Origin: Orlajensenia stereocauli
GTDB lineage: Bacteria > Actinomycetota > Actinomycetes > Actinomycetales > Microbacteriaceae
Length of the DNA: 64,000 nt
Assembly (NCBI RefSeq): GCF_039548895.1
Contig: NZ_JBCLVG010000001.1
Strand: one strand, 5' to 3'
In this document: piece after piece, positions 50,383 to 59,502 of the stretch
Numbering within the stretch: position 1 is the first letter of the stretch
How the letters are laid out: every line of letters starts with the position of its first letter
The notes under the pieces: generated by a model
Seen by the model: the letters and a program-made list of their open reading frames with translations, nothing else
Told to the model about the DNA's origin: nothing
The model's database searches: none
Program-made: the position numbers and the translations under genes

Positions 50383-52944
50383 TCAGTCGGTGAGAGCGTC
50401 TCGCGCCTGGGCGGCCAGGGCACGTTCGACTCCCGCGAGGTTCTCGATCACCAGGCGACGCAGCGCCGGCACCCCGGGGTTCGCGTCGAGCCAGGCGCGC
50501 GTCGCATCGACGAGCTCCTGGTTCGCGAGCCCGGAGGGGTAGAGCCCCTCGACCAGCAACTCGGCGATCGCGTAGCTGCGGTCCTCCCAGACGCGGCCGA
50601 TCATCTCGAAGTACTGCGGCACGAATCGCTCGAGCAGGCTGGTGTCGTCGGCGCGCTGGAAGCCGAGGCCCGTGGTGCGCACGATGGTGTTCGGCGCCGT
50701 GTCCACCTCGACGAGGGAGTTCCAGGCGGCCTGCTTGGCCTCGGCGGTGGGGATCGCGGCCCGAGCGTGGGCAGCCGACTGGGCGCCTGTCGCCGTGTTG
50801 TCCTCGGTGAGGCGGGCGTCGATGTCGCTCTCGTCGGCCCGGCCTGCCGCCACGAGTGCGATCAGCAGTTCCCAGCCCAGGTCGGTGTCGATGTCGAGAC
50901 CCTCGAGCGTGGACTCTCCGGTGAAGAGGGACTCGAGCTCGCCGACGTGCGACGACGACTCGGCGATCGACGCGAAGTACTTCACGAACTGGAACTGCGC
51001 GTCGCTGCCGGCCTCCGCCTGCTGCGCCAGCGACCAGAAGGTGTCCGCCAGGGCGGTGACGGTCTCGGGGCGGTGGCTCGGGTCGGTGTAGGCAGAGGCG
51101 GCGAGTACGGCCTGGCCGAGCACGATGCGCAACGTCGTCGACTCGGTCTCCGAGGCGATGTTGCCGAGGACCAGACGCACGAAGTCACTCGCCGATACCT
51201 CGGCGTCACGGGTGGAATCCCAGACCGATGCCCACACCAGTGAGCGTGCCAGCGGGTTCTCGAAGGCGTGCAGGTGCTCGAGGGCGACGGCGAGCGACGC
51301 CTCGTCGAGGCGGATCTTCGCGTAGGCGAGGTCGTCGTCGTTGAGCAGCACGAGGTCTGGTCGGGTGAGCCCGACCAGCTCGGCGACCTCGGTGCGGGCG
51401 CCGTCGACGTCGAGCTCGACGCGGTGGGTGCGCACCAGCTTCTCGTCCTGGAGCGAGTAGAAGCCGATGGCGAGACGGTGCGGGCGGATGGTCGGGTAGG
51501 CCTCGATGGCGGTCTGCTCGACGGCGAACGCCGTGATGGTGCCTGCGGCATCCGTCTCGATGTCTGCGCGAAGCGTGTTGACGCCGGCGGTCTCGAGCCA
51601 CAGCTTCGCCCAGCCGGACAGGTCGCGGCCGCTGGCGGTCTCGAGCTCGGCGAGCAGGTCGGCGAGGGTGGTGTTACCCCATTGGTGCTTCTTGAAGTAG
51701 GCGGCGACGCCGGTGAAGAACGCGTCGATGCCCACCCAGGCGACCAGCTGCTTGAGCACCGATCCGCCCTTGGCGTAAGTGATGCCGTCGAAGTTGACCA
51801 GCACGTCCTCGAGGTCGTTGATGGTTGCGACGATCGGGTGGGTCGACGGCAGCTGGTCCTGACGGTAGGCCCAGCTCTTCTCCATGGAGTTGAAGGTGGT
51901 CCAGGCCTCGTGCCACTCGGTGGCCTCGGCCGTGGCGATGGTCGATGCCCACTCCGCGAACGACTCGTTCAGCCAGAGGTCGTTCCACCACTTCATGGTG
52001 ACGAGGTCGCCGAACCACATGTGGGCGAGCTCGTGCAGGATCGTGACGACGCGACGCTCCTTGATGGCATCCGTCACCTTCGACCGGAACACGTAGACCT
52101 CGGTGAAGGTCACGGCTCCGGCGTTCTCCATGGCACCGGCGTTGAACTCGGGCACGAAGAGCTGGTCGTACTTCGTGAACGGGTAGGCGTAGTCGAACTT
52201 CTCCTCGAAGTAGGCGAAACCCTGGCGGGTCTTCTCGAAGATGTAGTCGGCGTCGAGGAACTCGGCGAGGCTCTTGCGGCTGAAGATGCCGAGCGGGATG
52301 GTTCGGCCGTCGCGGCTCGTGAGGTCGCTCCGCACCACGGAGTACGGGCCGGCGACGAGGGCGGTGATGTAGCTCGAGATGCGGTGGGTGGGCTCGAAAG
52401 CCCACGTCCTGGCGTCGGCCGATGCATCGCCGGATGCCGCCGTCGGCTCGGGCGTCGGGGAGTTGGACACGACCTCCCAGTGGGCCGGCGCCGTGACCGT
52501 GAAGCGGAAGGTGGCCTTGAGATCGGGCTGCTCGAACACCGCGAACATGCGGCGGGAGTCTGGGACCTCGAACTGGCTGTAGAGGTAGACCTCGCCGTCG
52601 ACGGGGTCGACGAAGCGGTGCAGGCCCTCGCCGGTGTTCGTGTAGATGGCATCGGCCACGATGGTGAGCTCGTTCTCGGCACCGAGGCCGTCGAGCTGGA
52701 TGCGCACGCCGTCGCTGACGGCGACGGGATCCAGGGCGGTGCCGTTGAGCGTGACAGCGTGCACGGTGCGCGTAATGGCGTCGATGAAGGTGGATGCGCC
52801 CTCGGTCGCGGTGAAGCGCACAGTGGTCTCGCTGCGGAACGTCTCATCACCCGTCGTCAGATCGAGGGTGACGTCGTAGCTGTCGACGGCGACGATGCCG
52901 GCGCGCTCCTCGGCTTCGATACGGGTGAGGTTCTCTCCGGGCAA
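50383..52944 (-). CDS. pepN: Aminopeptidase N (M1), copy 2
   Basis: An 853-residue paralogue of the preceding gene with the same domain order. GAMENAGAV, HELAHMWFGD and WLNESFAEW are all present, so it should be active. Differences concentrate in the C-terminal half, which shapes peptide access. It also starts at TTG-CCC with GCAGGAGGCACCG upstream, nearly the same initiation region as copy 1. The duplication thus appears to include the start site. I discarded 139 upstream codons as non-coding. A 118-bp gap separates the two copies. Confidence 0.94.
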   Translation of the reverse strand: MPGENLTRIEAEERAGIVAVDSYDVTLDLTTGDETFRSETTVRFTATEGASTFIDAITRTVHAVTLNGTALDPVAVSDGVRIQLDGLGAENELTIVADAIYTNTGEGLHRFVDPVDGEVYLYSQFEVPDSRRMFAVFEQPDLKATFRFTVTAPAHWEVVSNSPTPEPTAASGDASADARTWAFEPTHRISSYITALVAGPYSVVRSDLTSRDGRTIPLGIFSRKSLAEFLDADYIFEKTRQGFAYFEEKFDYAYPFTKYDQLFVPEFNAGAMENAGAVTFTEVYVFRSKVTDAIKERRVVTILHELAHMWFGDLVTMKWWNDLWLNESFAEWASTIATAEATEWHEAWTTFNSMEKSWAYRQDQLPSTHPIVATINDLEDVLVNFDGITYAKGGSVLKQLVAWVGIDAFFTGVAAYFKKHQWGNTTLADLLAELETASGRDLSGWAKLWLETAGVNTLRADIETDAAGTITAFAVEQTAIEAYPTIRPHRLAIGFYSLQDEKLVRTHRVELDVDGARTEVAELVGLTRPDLVLLNDDDLAYAKIRLDEASLAVALEHLHAFENPLARSLVWASVWDSTRDAEVSASDFVRLVLGNIASETESTTLRIVLGQAVLAASAYTDPSHRPETVTALADTFWSLAQQAEAGSDAQFQFVKYFASIAESSSHVGELESLFTGESTLEGLDIDTDLGWELLIALVAAGRADESDIDARLTEDNTATGAQSAAHARAAIPTAEAKQAAWNSLVEVDTAPNTIVRTTGLGFQRADDTSLLERFVPQYFEMIGRVWEDRSYAIAELLVEGLYPSGLANQELVDATRAWLDANPGVPALRRLVIENLAGVERALAAQARDALTD

Positions 52945-53024
52945 CGGTGCCTCCTGCGGCGTGAGGGGAGTGGGTGGATCGGATCGTGTCCGAGTATCCA
53001 GCGTAGTCGCCGCGGCTCCTGCGA

Positions 53025-53876
53025 TCAGCGAGTCGTGATCGACACGATGGCCATCACGAAGGCCGGGATGGCGAGGACGGTCAGCACGCCGAGGAAGATC
53101 CGTCCCGTCACGATTCCGGCACGCGAGCTGAGGATGCCGATCGTCCACGGCAGCGCGCGGGGGAGAAGGAACGCACCCACCGCGACGATCGCGAGAGCGG
53201 CTCCGAGCGGGACGTACACGACGGCTGCCGCCAGCGGTAGTCCAGCGCCCCAGTTCCGTCGAGACAGGAGCGGGAGCGCTTCGCTGCAGCGTCCGGCGAT
53301 CGCGACCACGACGGTGCCGTGGAGAACGGCGAGTACCGAGAACAGGGCGACGGCTAGCCACCCGGGTCCCACGATGTCGAAGTCGACGTTGTCGGCACGG
53401 AGCGGATCGGAGAACGGCGCGATCGTCACGAGCAGCAGCAGCCCGAACGCCGGACCGCGCCTCCGGCCGCGAGGAAGCCAGGGATGAACGATGAAGTAGA
53501 TGACGGTCGAGCCGAGACCGAAAGGGATTCCGGCGAAGAGGAGATAGGCGAGCGTGCCGATCGGGGTGACGTCACCCACGACCTCGGACGCCTCGGTGAG
53601 TCGCCCGATGGCCTCCGGCGAGGTCGCGGCGAGCGCGCGCATGATCAGGCGGCCTCCGGCGCCCGAGGCGACGATGCCCGAGCCGATGCCGGTCACGGTG
53701 AGGAGCGTGGCCCACCAGGCATAGAGACGAAGGCCGGCGAGGTGCCGACGAGCCCATGGTTGTCCGGCATTCGGAATCGGCTGCGGGGGCAGCCTGATCT
53801 CACGCCCACCCCAGATGACGGCCATGGCCAGCCCGACCGCGACCGCTGCGGAACAGAGGACGATGATGATCAGCAC
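53025..53876 (-). CDS. Membrane protein of unknown function (283 residues)
   Basis: About six to seven hydrophobic segments; no family that I recognise. The N-terminal helix (about 3-22) is followed by a basic-polar loop, and a conserved-looking YAWWATLLTVTGIGSGIVASGAGGRLIMRALAATSPEA stretch lies near 52-90. GTG start. It lies 80 nt upstream of pepN copy 2 on the same strand and 112 nt downstream of the SDR-like gene. Function unknown. Confidence 0.7.
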   Translation of the reverse strand: MLIIIVLCSAAVAVGLAMAVIWGGREIRLPPQPIPNAGQPWARRHLAGLRLYAWWATLLTVTGIGSGIVASGAGGRLIMRALAATSPEAIGRLTEASEVVGDVTPIGTLAYLLFAGIPFGLGSTVIYFIVHPWLPRGRRRGPAFGLLLLVTIAPFSDPLRADNVDFDIVGPGWLAVALFSVLAVLHGTVVVAIAGRCSEALPLLSRRNWGAGLPLAAAVVYVPLGAALAIVAVGAFLLPRALPWTIGILSSRAGIVTGRIFLGVLTVLAIPAFVMAIVSITTR

Positions 53877-53988
53877 GCGGATTCCGTCGCTGCGCCCGAT
53901 CGGGCGGCGATGCCCACATTCTCCACCCGATCACCGGGCCGCGCAGCAGGTCAATCCGATCCGGTCGCGCATGACGGGCCGCTGGACC

Positions 53989-55473
53989 TCACCAGTCGGA
54001 GCGCTTGTAGTCCTTCAGGAACACACCGGTGAGGTCTTCGCCTGCCTCGCCGCGCACGATCGGGTCGTAGACACGGGCAGCGCCGTCGACCAGGTCGAGC
54101 GGGGCGTGGAAGCCCTCCTCGGCGAGCCGCACCTTGGTCGGGTGGGGGCGCTCATCCGTGATCCAGCCGGTGTCGACGCTGGTCATGAGGATGCCATCGG
54201 AGAGCATCTCCTTGGCGCTGGTGCGGGTGAGCATGTTGAGCGCAGCCTTGGCCATGTTGGTGTGCGGATGCCCTGGGCCCTTGTACCCGCGACCGAAGAC
54301 GCCCTCCATCGCAGACACGTTCACGATGTAGGTGCGCCTGGCCTCGCTCGCGGCGAGTGACGGACGCAGGCGGCTGACCAGGATGAAGGGTGCCGTGGTG
54401 TTGCAGAGCTGCACCTCGAGCATCTCGAGCGGGTCGACGTCTTCGACGTTCGCCACCCAGCTGTTGGTGTGGTGCAGGTCCGGCACGAGTCCACCGGCGT
54501 CGATGGCCGTGCGATCTGCGAGCTTCGCGAGGGAGCTGGAGCCCGGCGCGAGCGCGAGTGCGGTGAGGTCGTCGGCGGTCATCGTTCCGGCGAACAGGCC
54601 GGAGGAGAGGATCGGATGACTCGCCACGGAATCAGCAAGGGCGAGCGGATGCGCGTCGTTGGTGTGGCCGAAGCTCACGATCTCGGGCAACGGGCCGTCG
54701 GGAAGCGGCGAGGCCTCGGCGTCGACCAGGGGCGAGTACGCGCCGGGGGAGCGACGCACGGTCTGGGCGGCGTTGTTGATGAGGATGTCGAGGGGACCCT
54801 GTGCCGCCACGTCGTCCGCGAGCGCGATGACCTGGGCGGGGTCACGCAGGTCGATGCCGACGATGCGCACGCGGTGCAGCCAGTCGGCCGAGTCGGGCAT
54901 GGCGGCGAAACGACGGGCGGCGTCGCGGGGGAAGCGCGTCGTGATGGTGGTGTGGGCGCCGTCGCGCAACAGGCGCAGCGCGATGTACATGCCGATCTTC
55001 GCCCGACCACCGGTGAGCAGCGCGCGCTTCCCCGTGAGGTCGGTGCGGGCGTCGCGCTTGGCGTGGCTCATCGCCGCGCAGCTCGGGCAGAGCTGGTGGT
55101 AGAAGGAGTCGACGAGGGTGTAGCGCTCCTTGCAGATGTAGCAGGGGCGCGCGACCTGGAGTTCGCCGGCGGTGCGGGCGTCGGTTCCGCTCACCAGGTC
55201 GGCCCCCCGGGTCTCGTCGTCGATCCGGGTGGGTGCGCCCGTCGCGGTCGCCGCGATGACCTGGCGGTCGGCGTCGGCGATGACGCGGCGCTTCTCCGCG
55301 CGGCGGGTCACCTTCACCGACTTGAACATCTTGGCGGTTGCACGGCGCACGGCGTCGAAGTCGGGATCGTTCTCGTCGAGGTCGCTCAGGGCGGCGAGGA
55401 CGCGGAGGGTCGTCTCGAGTTCCGCCGGGTCGATCTGCGGCGCGAAATCAGGGGACGAGGGGTCGGAGGGCAT
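53989..55473 (-). CDS. SDR-fold protein with N-terminal zinc knuckle and altered active site
   Basis: A 494-residue protein. After a helical N-terminus comes a four-Cys knuckle (Cys111-x2-Cys114 and Cys129-x2-Cys132). The SDR Rossmann domain then has TGGRAKIG (154-161), LINNAAQTVRRSPGAY and the catalytic-position Ser in VNVSAMEG. The YxxxK motif is replaced by Thr405-N-M-A-Lys409, so the catalytic Tyr is missing. A long insertion lies between strands 4 and 5. I recall similar proteins in plants and oomycetes, usually annotated only as oxidoreductases. TAGAAT lies 6 nt before the ATG. Confidence 0.85.
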   Translation of the reverse strand: MPSDPSSPDFAPQIDPAELETTLRVLAALSDLDENDPDFDAVRRATAKMFKSVKVTRRAEKRRVIADADRQVIAATATGAPTRIDDETRGADLVSGTDARTAGELQVARPCYICKERYTLVDSFYHQLCPSCAAMSHAKRDARTDLTGKRALLTGGRAKIGMYIALRLLRDGAHTTITTRFPRDAARRFAAMPDSADWLHRVRIVGIDLRDPAQVIALADDVAAQGPLDILINNAAQTVRRSPGAYSPLVDAEASPLPDGPLPEIVSFGHTNDAHPLALADSVASHPILSSGLFAGTMTADDLTALALAPGSSSLAKLADRTAIDAGGLVPDLHHTNSWVANVEDVDPLEMLEVQLCNTTAPFILVSRLRPSLAASEARRTYIVNVSAMEGVFGRGYKGPGHPHTNMAKAALNMLTRTSAKEMLSDGILMTSVDTGWITDERPHPTKVRLAEEGFHAPLDLVDGAARVYDPIVRGEAGEDLTGVFLKDYKRSDW

Positions 55474-55479
55474 CCGGGG

Positions 55480-55485
55480 ATTCTA
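55480..55485 (-). promoter_or_regulatory. -10 box of the SDR-like gene, leaderless
   Basis: TAGAAT on the minus strand, 6 nt before the ATG at 55473. Confidence 0.6.
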
Positions 55486-55557
55486 TCCCGGGGCGGCCGG
55501 GAGAATGCTGCGCGCGCCCGAAGTGCGCCGGCGGCGTCATGCGCCATCCGGCGTCAA

Positions 55558-55563
55558 TACACT
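55558..55563 (+). promoter_or_regulatory. -10 box of rpiB, leaderless
   Basis: TACACT, 7 nt before the rpiB ATG at 55571, with no ribosome-binding site between. Confidence 0.6.
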
Positions 55564-55570
55564 GGATCCC

Positions 55571-56116
55571 ATGCGCATCCACATCGCCACCGATCACGCC
55601 GGTCTGGACTTCAGCGAGCACCTCCAGTCCCATCTCGCGGCGGCCGGTCACGAGGTCGTCGACCATGGGCCGACCAGCTACGACGCGCTCGACGACTACC
55701 CGTCGTTCTGCATCAACGCCGCCATCGCCGTCGCGCGCGACCAGCGCGCGGGCATCGAGACTCTCGGCGTGGTGTTCGGCGGGTCGGGCAACGGCGAGCA
55801 GATCGCGGCGAACAAGGTCGACGGCATCCGTGCCGCACTGGTCTGGAACCTCAGCACCGCCGTGCTCGCACGCCAGCACAACGACGCCAACGTGATCTCC
55901 ATCGGCGCGCGCCAGCACACTGTGGAAGAGGCGACGAGCTTCATCGACGCCTTCATCGCCGAGCCGTTCTCGGGCGAGGAGCGGCATGCTCGCCGCATCG
56001 CGCAGCTGGCCGAGTTCGAGGCGACCGGAGTGATCGCCGGCAAGTACGTGTCCGCGCAGAACGACGCCTCGGCCGACGTCCATGCTGACGTCGAGACCCC
56101 TGACCTCAGGGCGTAG
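55571..56116 (+). CDS. rpiB: Ribose-5-phosphate isomerase B
   Basis: A 181-residue sugar isomerase of the RpiB/LacAB family that interconverts ribulose-5-P and ribose-5-P. It starts MRIHIATDHAGLDF. GVVFGGSGNGEQIAANKVDGIRAAL contains the phosphate loop; the catalytic-site Cys of many RpiBs is Ser here (GGSGNGE), as in the mycobacterial type that uses a Glu base. NDANVISIGAR is also family-specific. It is slightly longer than E. coli RpiB because of an acidic C-terminal tail. A DNA glycosylase gene starts 5 nt downstream. Confidence 0.95.
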   Translation: MRIHIATDHAGLDFSEHLQSHLAAAGHEVVDHGPTSYDALDDYPSFCINAAIAVARDQRAGIETLGVVFGGSGNGEQIAANKVDGIRAALVWNLSTAVLARQHNDANVISIGARQHTVEEATSFIDAFIAEPFSGEERHARRIAQLAEFEATGVIAGKYVSAQNDASADVHADVETPDLRA

Positions 56117-56121
56117 CGCCG

Positions 56122-57096
56122 ATGCCCGAGGGCCATTCCGTTCATCGCATCACGCGGCAGTTCGCCCGCAACTACCTCGGCAAGCGGGTCGCGGTCTCGA
56201 GTCCGCAGGGACGGTTCGCCGCGGATGCCGCACTGATCAGCGGGCACGCCATGGTCGACGCCCGCGCTGTGGGCAAGCAGATGTTCCTCGAGTTCGACAA
56301 CGGTCTCTGGTTGCGCGTCCATCTCGGAATGTACGGGGCGTGGGACTTCGCCGGCGAGATCAAGATGGACGCGACAATCGCATCCGCCAACGGACGAATG
56401 GGCCAGACGAACCAGCGCGGCACCATCCTCGACTCGGCCGGCGAGAACTCGCTGCACTCGATCGGAGCCCCGCGTCGGACCCGTGTGCGCATGGCGGAGT
56501 CTGAGAAGCCGGGCGAAGTCACTGACGCCTTCCCGCCCGAGCCCGTCGGCCAGGTGCGGGCCCGCCTGCTCACCGACACTGTCTGCGCCGATCTGCGCGG
56601 CCCGACGGCGTGCGAGGTCGTCGACGCGGCCCGGGTGGCCGAGGTGATCGCCAAGCTCGGCCCCGACCCGCTCAATGACGACGAGGTCGAGTCCGAAGAG
56701 CGGTTCACGGCGACGGTTCGCCGGAAGCCGACGCCCATCGCGCTGCTGCTCATGGACCAGTCGGTCGTGAGCGGTATCGGCAACGTCTACCGCGCCGAGA
56801 TGCTGTTCCGAGCACGGGTGAACCCGCATACGCCGGGCAGGCTCGTGCCAGACGAGACCGTGCGCGGCCTCTGGCGCGACTGGGTGCACCTGCTGCGCAT
56901 CGGCGTGGAGACCGGCCAGATGATGACCATGGACGGACTCGACGGCGACTCGTATCGCAACGCCATGGCCAACCGCGCCGACAGGCACTGGGTCTACAAG
57001 CGCGAGGGCCTGCCGTGTCGGGTCTGCGGAACGAACATCGTGCTCGAGGAGATGGCCGCCCGCAAGCTGTACTGGTGCCCGCGATGCCAAGCATGA
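56122..57096 (+). CDS. Fpg/Nei-family DNA glycosylase (Nei-like)
   Basis: A 324-residue base-excision repair enzyme. After Met removal the N-terminal Pro of PEGHSVHRI is the Schiff-base nucleophile. An H2TH domain with MDQSVVSGIGNVYRAEMLF follows, and the C-terminal four-Cys zinc finger is CRVCGTN...YWCPRCQ. The PEGHS start favours Nei (endonuclease VIII-like, oxidised pyrimidines) over MutM, which begins PELPE. It is in one unit with rpiB, a pairing seen widely in actinobacteria. Confidence 0.92.
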   Translation: MPEGHSVHRITRQFARNYLGKRVAVSSPQGRFAADAALISGHAMVDARAVGKQMFLEFDNGLWLRVHLGMYGAWDFAGEIKMDATIASANGRMGQTNQRGTILDSAGENSLHSIGAPRRTRVRMAESEKPGEVTDAFPPEPVGQVRARLLTDTVCADLRGPTACEVVDAARVAEVIAKLGPDPLNDDEVESEERFTATVRRKPTPIALLLMDQSVVSGIGNVYRAEMLFRARVNPHTPGRLVPDETVRGLWRDWVHLLRIGVETGQMMTMDGLDGDSYRNAMANRADRHWVYKREGLPCRVCGTNIVLEEMAARKLYWCPRCQA

Positions 57097-57148
57097 GCAC
57101 GGCCGAGCAGGGGAGCGGGCCGGGCGTGACCGTCGATGGAGGACCAGC

Positions 57149-57781
57149 ATGAGACAGAACCCCAGCTTCCTCCTGGCGAGCGACGAGGGCGTGAAGCGAC
57201 TCATCCGCGAGAATCCGTGGGTCACGATCGTCTCTCGAACGGATGCCGGGGAACTCGTCGCATCGCACTATCCGATCGTGCTCCGCGAGGACCTCGACGG
57301 CATCGTCATCGAGAGCCACGTCGGGCGTCCCGACGAATTGCTTCACGAGCTCGGCCGCCATGAGGTGCTCATCGTGGTGCAGGGTCCGCACGGCTACATC
57401 TCCCCGGGCTGGTATGACGGCAGCCCGGCGGTTCCGACCTGGAACTTCGTCGTCGCGCACCTGCACGGCACCCCCGAGATCCTCTCCGACGCCGAGAACC
57501 TGCAGGTGCTCGAGCGTCTCGTCGATCACTTCGAGGACAGGATGCCCGAGCCGTTCCGCATGAACAGAACGCTGGAGAACACGGCCTACGCCGAGCGCAT
57601 CGTGGTTGGCACCGTCGGCTTCCGTATGAGGGTCGACCGGTTCGTCGCGAAGGACAAGATGAGCCAGAATCGCCCGGCCGCAACAGTCGACCGCATCATC
57701 GACGAGCTCGAGAACGGGTCGGTGTACACCAGCCGCGAGCTCGCCCGTGAGATGCGCCGCGCCCGCGGGGAGAACGTATGA
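57149..57781 (+). CDS. PaiB-type FMN-binding regulator family protein
   Basis: A 210-residue protein of the FMN-binding split-barrel family called PaiB, the second protein of the Bacillus pai locus. Blocks seen: MRQNPSFLLASDEGVKRLIRENPWVTIVS, VGRPDELLHELGRHEVLIVVQGPHGYISPGWY and VPTWNFVVAHLHG. In Bacillus it affects protease and sporulation genes. Here it is co-translated with an amidohydrolase (4-nt overlap), so a metabolic flavin role is equally possible. GGAGGACCAGC precedes the ATG. Confidence 0.9.
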   Translation: MRQNPSFLLASDEGVKRLIRENPWVTIVSRTDAGELVASHYPIVLREDLDGIVIESHVGRPDELLHELGRHEVLIVVQGPHGYISPGWYDGSPAVPTWNFVVAHLHGTPEILSDAENLQVLERLVDHFEDRMPEPFRMNRTLENTAYAERIVVGTVGFRMRVDRFVAKDKMSQNRPAATVDRIIDELENGSVYTSRELAREMRRARGENV

Positions 57782-59232
57782 CCCTGGTGCTCGCCGGCGG
57801 TCGCATCATCGGAACCGAGACCGCCGTCGACATCGTGGTCGAGCACGGTGCGATCGTCGCCATCGTGCCTGCCGGTGCAGCAGTGACGGATGCCGCTGAC
57901 CGCATCGAGCTCGACGGCCGCGTCGTCCTCCCCGGTCTCTGGGACAACCACGTGCACTTTACCCAGTGGGCTCTGACCTCCCGCCGCCTCGACCTGTCCA
58001 CCGCAGCCTCCGCCGACGAGGTGGTGGCTCTCGTCGGCGAGCGCATCGCCGCCGGTGCGACAGAGGTCGTGGGCTTCGGCTTCCGCGACGGACTGTGGCC
58101 CGAGCCGCCGACGGCCGCGCTGCTCGATGCCGTGGCGGCATCCGTACCGGTGGTACTCGTCAGCGGTGACCTGCACAGCGTCTGGCTCGATTCCGCCGCC
58201 CTCGTGCTGCACGGATTCGACGGCCACCCCACGGGGCTGCTGCGCGAGGACGACGCCTTCGTCGTCGTGCGCGCGCTCGACGACGTTGCCGACGATGTGC
58301 TCGACGGCTGGGCTCGGGAGGCCGCGTCCGCTGCCGCCCGACGTGGCGTCGTCGGCATCGTCGACCTCGAGATGACCTGGAACCGCGACGTCTGGGTGCG
58401 GCGCATCTCGGGCGGGCTCACGGGCCTGCGAGTGGAGTTCGGCGTGTATCGCCAGCACCTCGGGGACGCAGCGGCCGCAGGCCTGCGCACCGGTGACGTC
58501 GTGCCGGGCAGCGATGGGCTGCTACGGGTCGGGCCGTTCAAGGTCATCACTGACGGCTCCCTCAACACCCGCACGGCGTACTGTTTCGATCCGTACCCGG
58601 GCCTCGACGGCGACGACGCCCTCGGGCTGCTCACGGTAGGCCCCGAGGAGCTCGTGCCGCTGCTCGAAACCGCTCGCGACGCAGGCCTGCGGCCCGCCGT
58701 GCACGCCATCGGCGACCACGCCAATGCGCTCGCCCTCGATGCCCTGGAGGCCGTCGGCGTCGCCGGCTCCATCGAGCACGCCCAGTTGCTGAGCACGACG
58801 GATGTCGCGCGCTTCGCGCCCCTCGGCGTCACGGCGAGCGTGCAACCCGAGCACGCTATGGACGACCGCGACGTGGCCGAGCGCTATTGGGCCGGACGCA
58901 CCGGGCGCGCCTTCATGCTGCGCAGCCTGCTCGATTCGGGCGCCACCCTCGCCCTCGGCTCCGACGCTCCTGTCGCCCCGCTCGACCCGTGGGTGACCAT
59001 CGCCGCCGCCGTCGGCCGCGCTCGCGACGGACGCGAGCCGTGGCATCCGGAGCAGTCGATCACCGTGGCTGAGGCTGTCGCAGCCTCGACGCGCAGCACC
59101 GTCGAGGTCGGCCAGCCAGCCGACCTCGTGATCGTCGACGCCGACCCGACCACGTCATCCGTCGACACCATCCGCACGTTCCCTGTATCCGCCACGCTCC
59201 TCGCCGGCCGCTTCACGCACCGCGCGCTCTGA
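57778..59232 (+). CDS. Amidohydrolase family protein (YtcJ-like)
   Basis: A 484-residue metal-dependent hydrolase. A beta-sandwich N-terminus leads to the TIM barrel with the first metal motif NHVHF in LPGLWDNHVHF. FKVITDGSLNTRTAYCFDPYPG is the YtcJ-type second block, AVHAIGDHAN supplies further His ligands, and LGSDAPVAPLDPW supplies the catalytic Asp. A C-terminal sandwich strand ends the protein. The substrate is unknown (members act on amides, ureas or imines). It overlaps the PaiB-like gene by 4 nt and ends just before tandem palindromic repeats. Confidence 0.9.
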   Translation: MTLVLAGGRIIGTETAVDIVVEHGAIVAIVPAGAAVTDAADRIELDGRVVLPGLWDNHVHFTQWALTSRRLDLSTAASADEVVALVGERIAAGATEVVGFGFRDGLWPEPPTAALLDAVAASVPVVLVSGDLHSVWLDSAALVLHGFDGHPTGLLREDDAFVVVRALDDVADDVLDGWAREAASAAARRGVVGIVDLEMTWNRDVWVRRISGGLTGLRVEFGVYRQHLGDAAAAGLRTGDVVPGSDGLLRVGPFKVITDGSLNTRTAYCFDPYPGLDGDDALGLLTVGPEELVPLLETARDAGLRPAVHAIGDHANALALDALEAVGVAGSIEHAQLLSTTDVARFAPLGVTASVQPEHAMDDRDVAERYWAGRTGRAFMLRSLLDSGATLALGSDAPVAPLDPWVTIAAAVGRARDGREPWHPEQSITVAEAVAASTRSTVEVGQPADLVIVDADPTTSSVDTIRTFPVSATLLAGRFTHRAL

Positions 59233-59284
59233 GGCCCGCTCACCGCCGGACGCCGGGCTCGCTTCCGAACTGCTCTCACCCGCT

Positions 59285-59498
59285 CCGGTGTCGCAGTGCG
59301 CTTCGGGCGGTCGCTTCGCTTGGCCCTCTGCGGGCGGGAGTGGAGTTCCGCTCGCTGAGGGCCGGACGGAGTCCGCGCCCGAAGCGTCTCCTGTGTCGCA
59401 GTGCGCTTCGGGCGGTCGCTTCGCTTGGCCCTCCGCGGGCGGGAGTGGGGAGTTCCGCTCGCTGAGGGCCGGACGGAGTCCGCGCCCGAAGCGCTCCG
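59285..59498. repeat. Tandem duplicated repeat array, locus 4 (arms in order b-a-b-a on the minus strand)
   Basis: Two near-identical units (59285-59390 and 59391-59498). Each contains the reverse of an a-arm (CGCTTCGGGCGGTCGCTTCGCT...) followed by the reverse of a b-arm (CCGCTCGCTGAGGGC...). They face the opposite way to loci 2, 3 and 6. The units differ by only a few bases, which suggests recent duplication. The array lies between the convergent amidohydrolase and GIY-YIG genes. Confidence 0.9.
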
Positions 59499-59502
59499 GC
59501 TG

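Noticed and set aside
53025..53361. Extension of pepN copy 2 upstream to 53361
   Set aside because: It is antisense-like shadow over the membrane protein gene. A TTG with a strong ribosome-binding site matches the start of copy 1.
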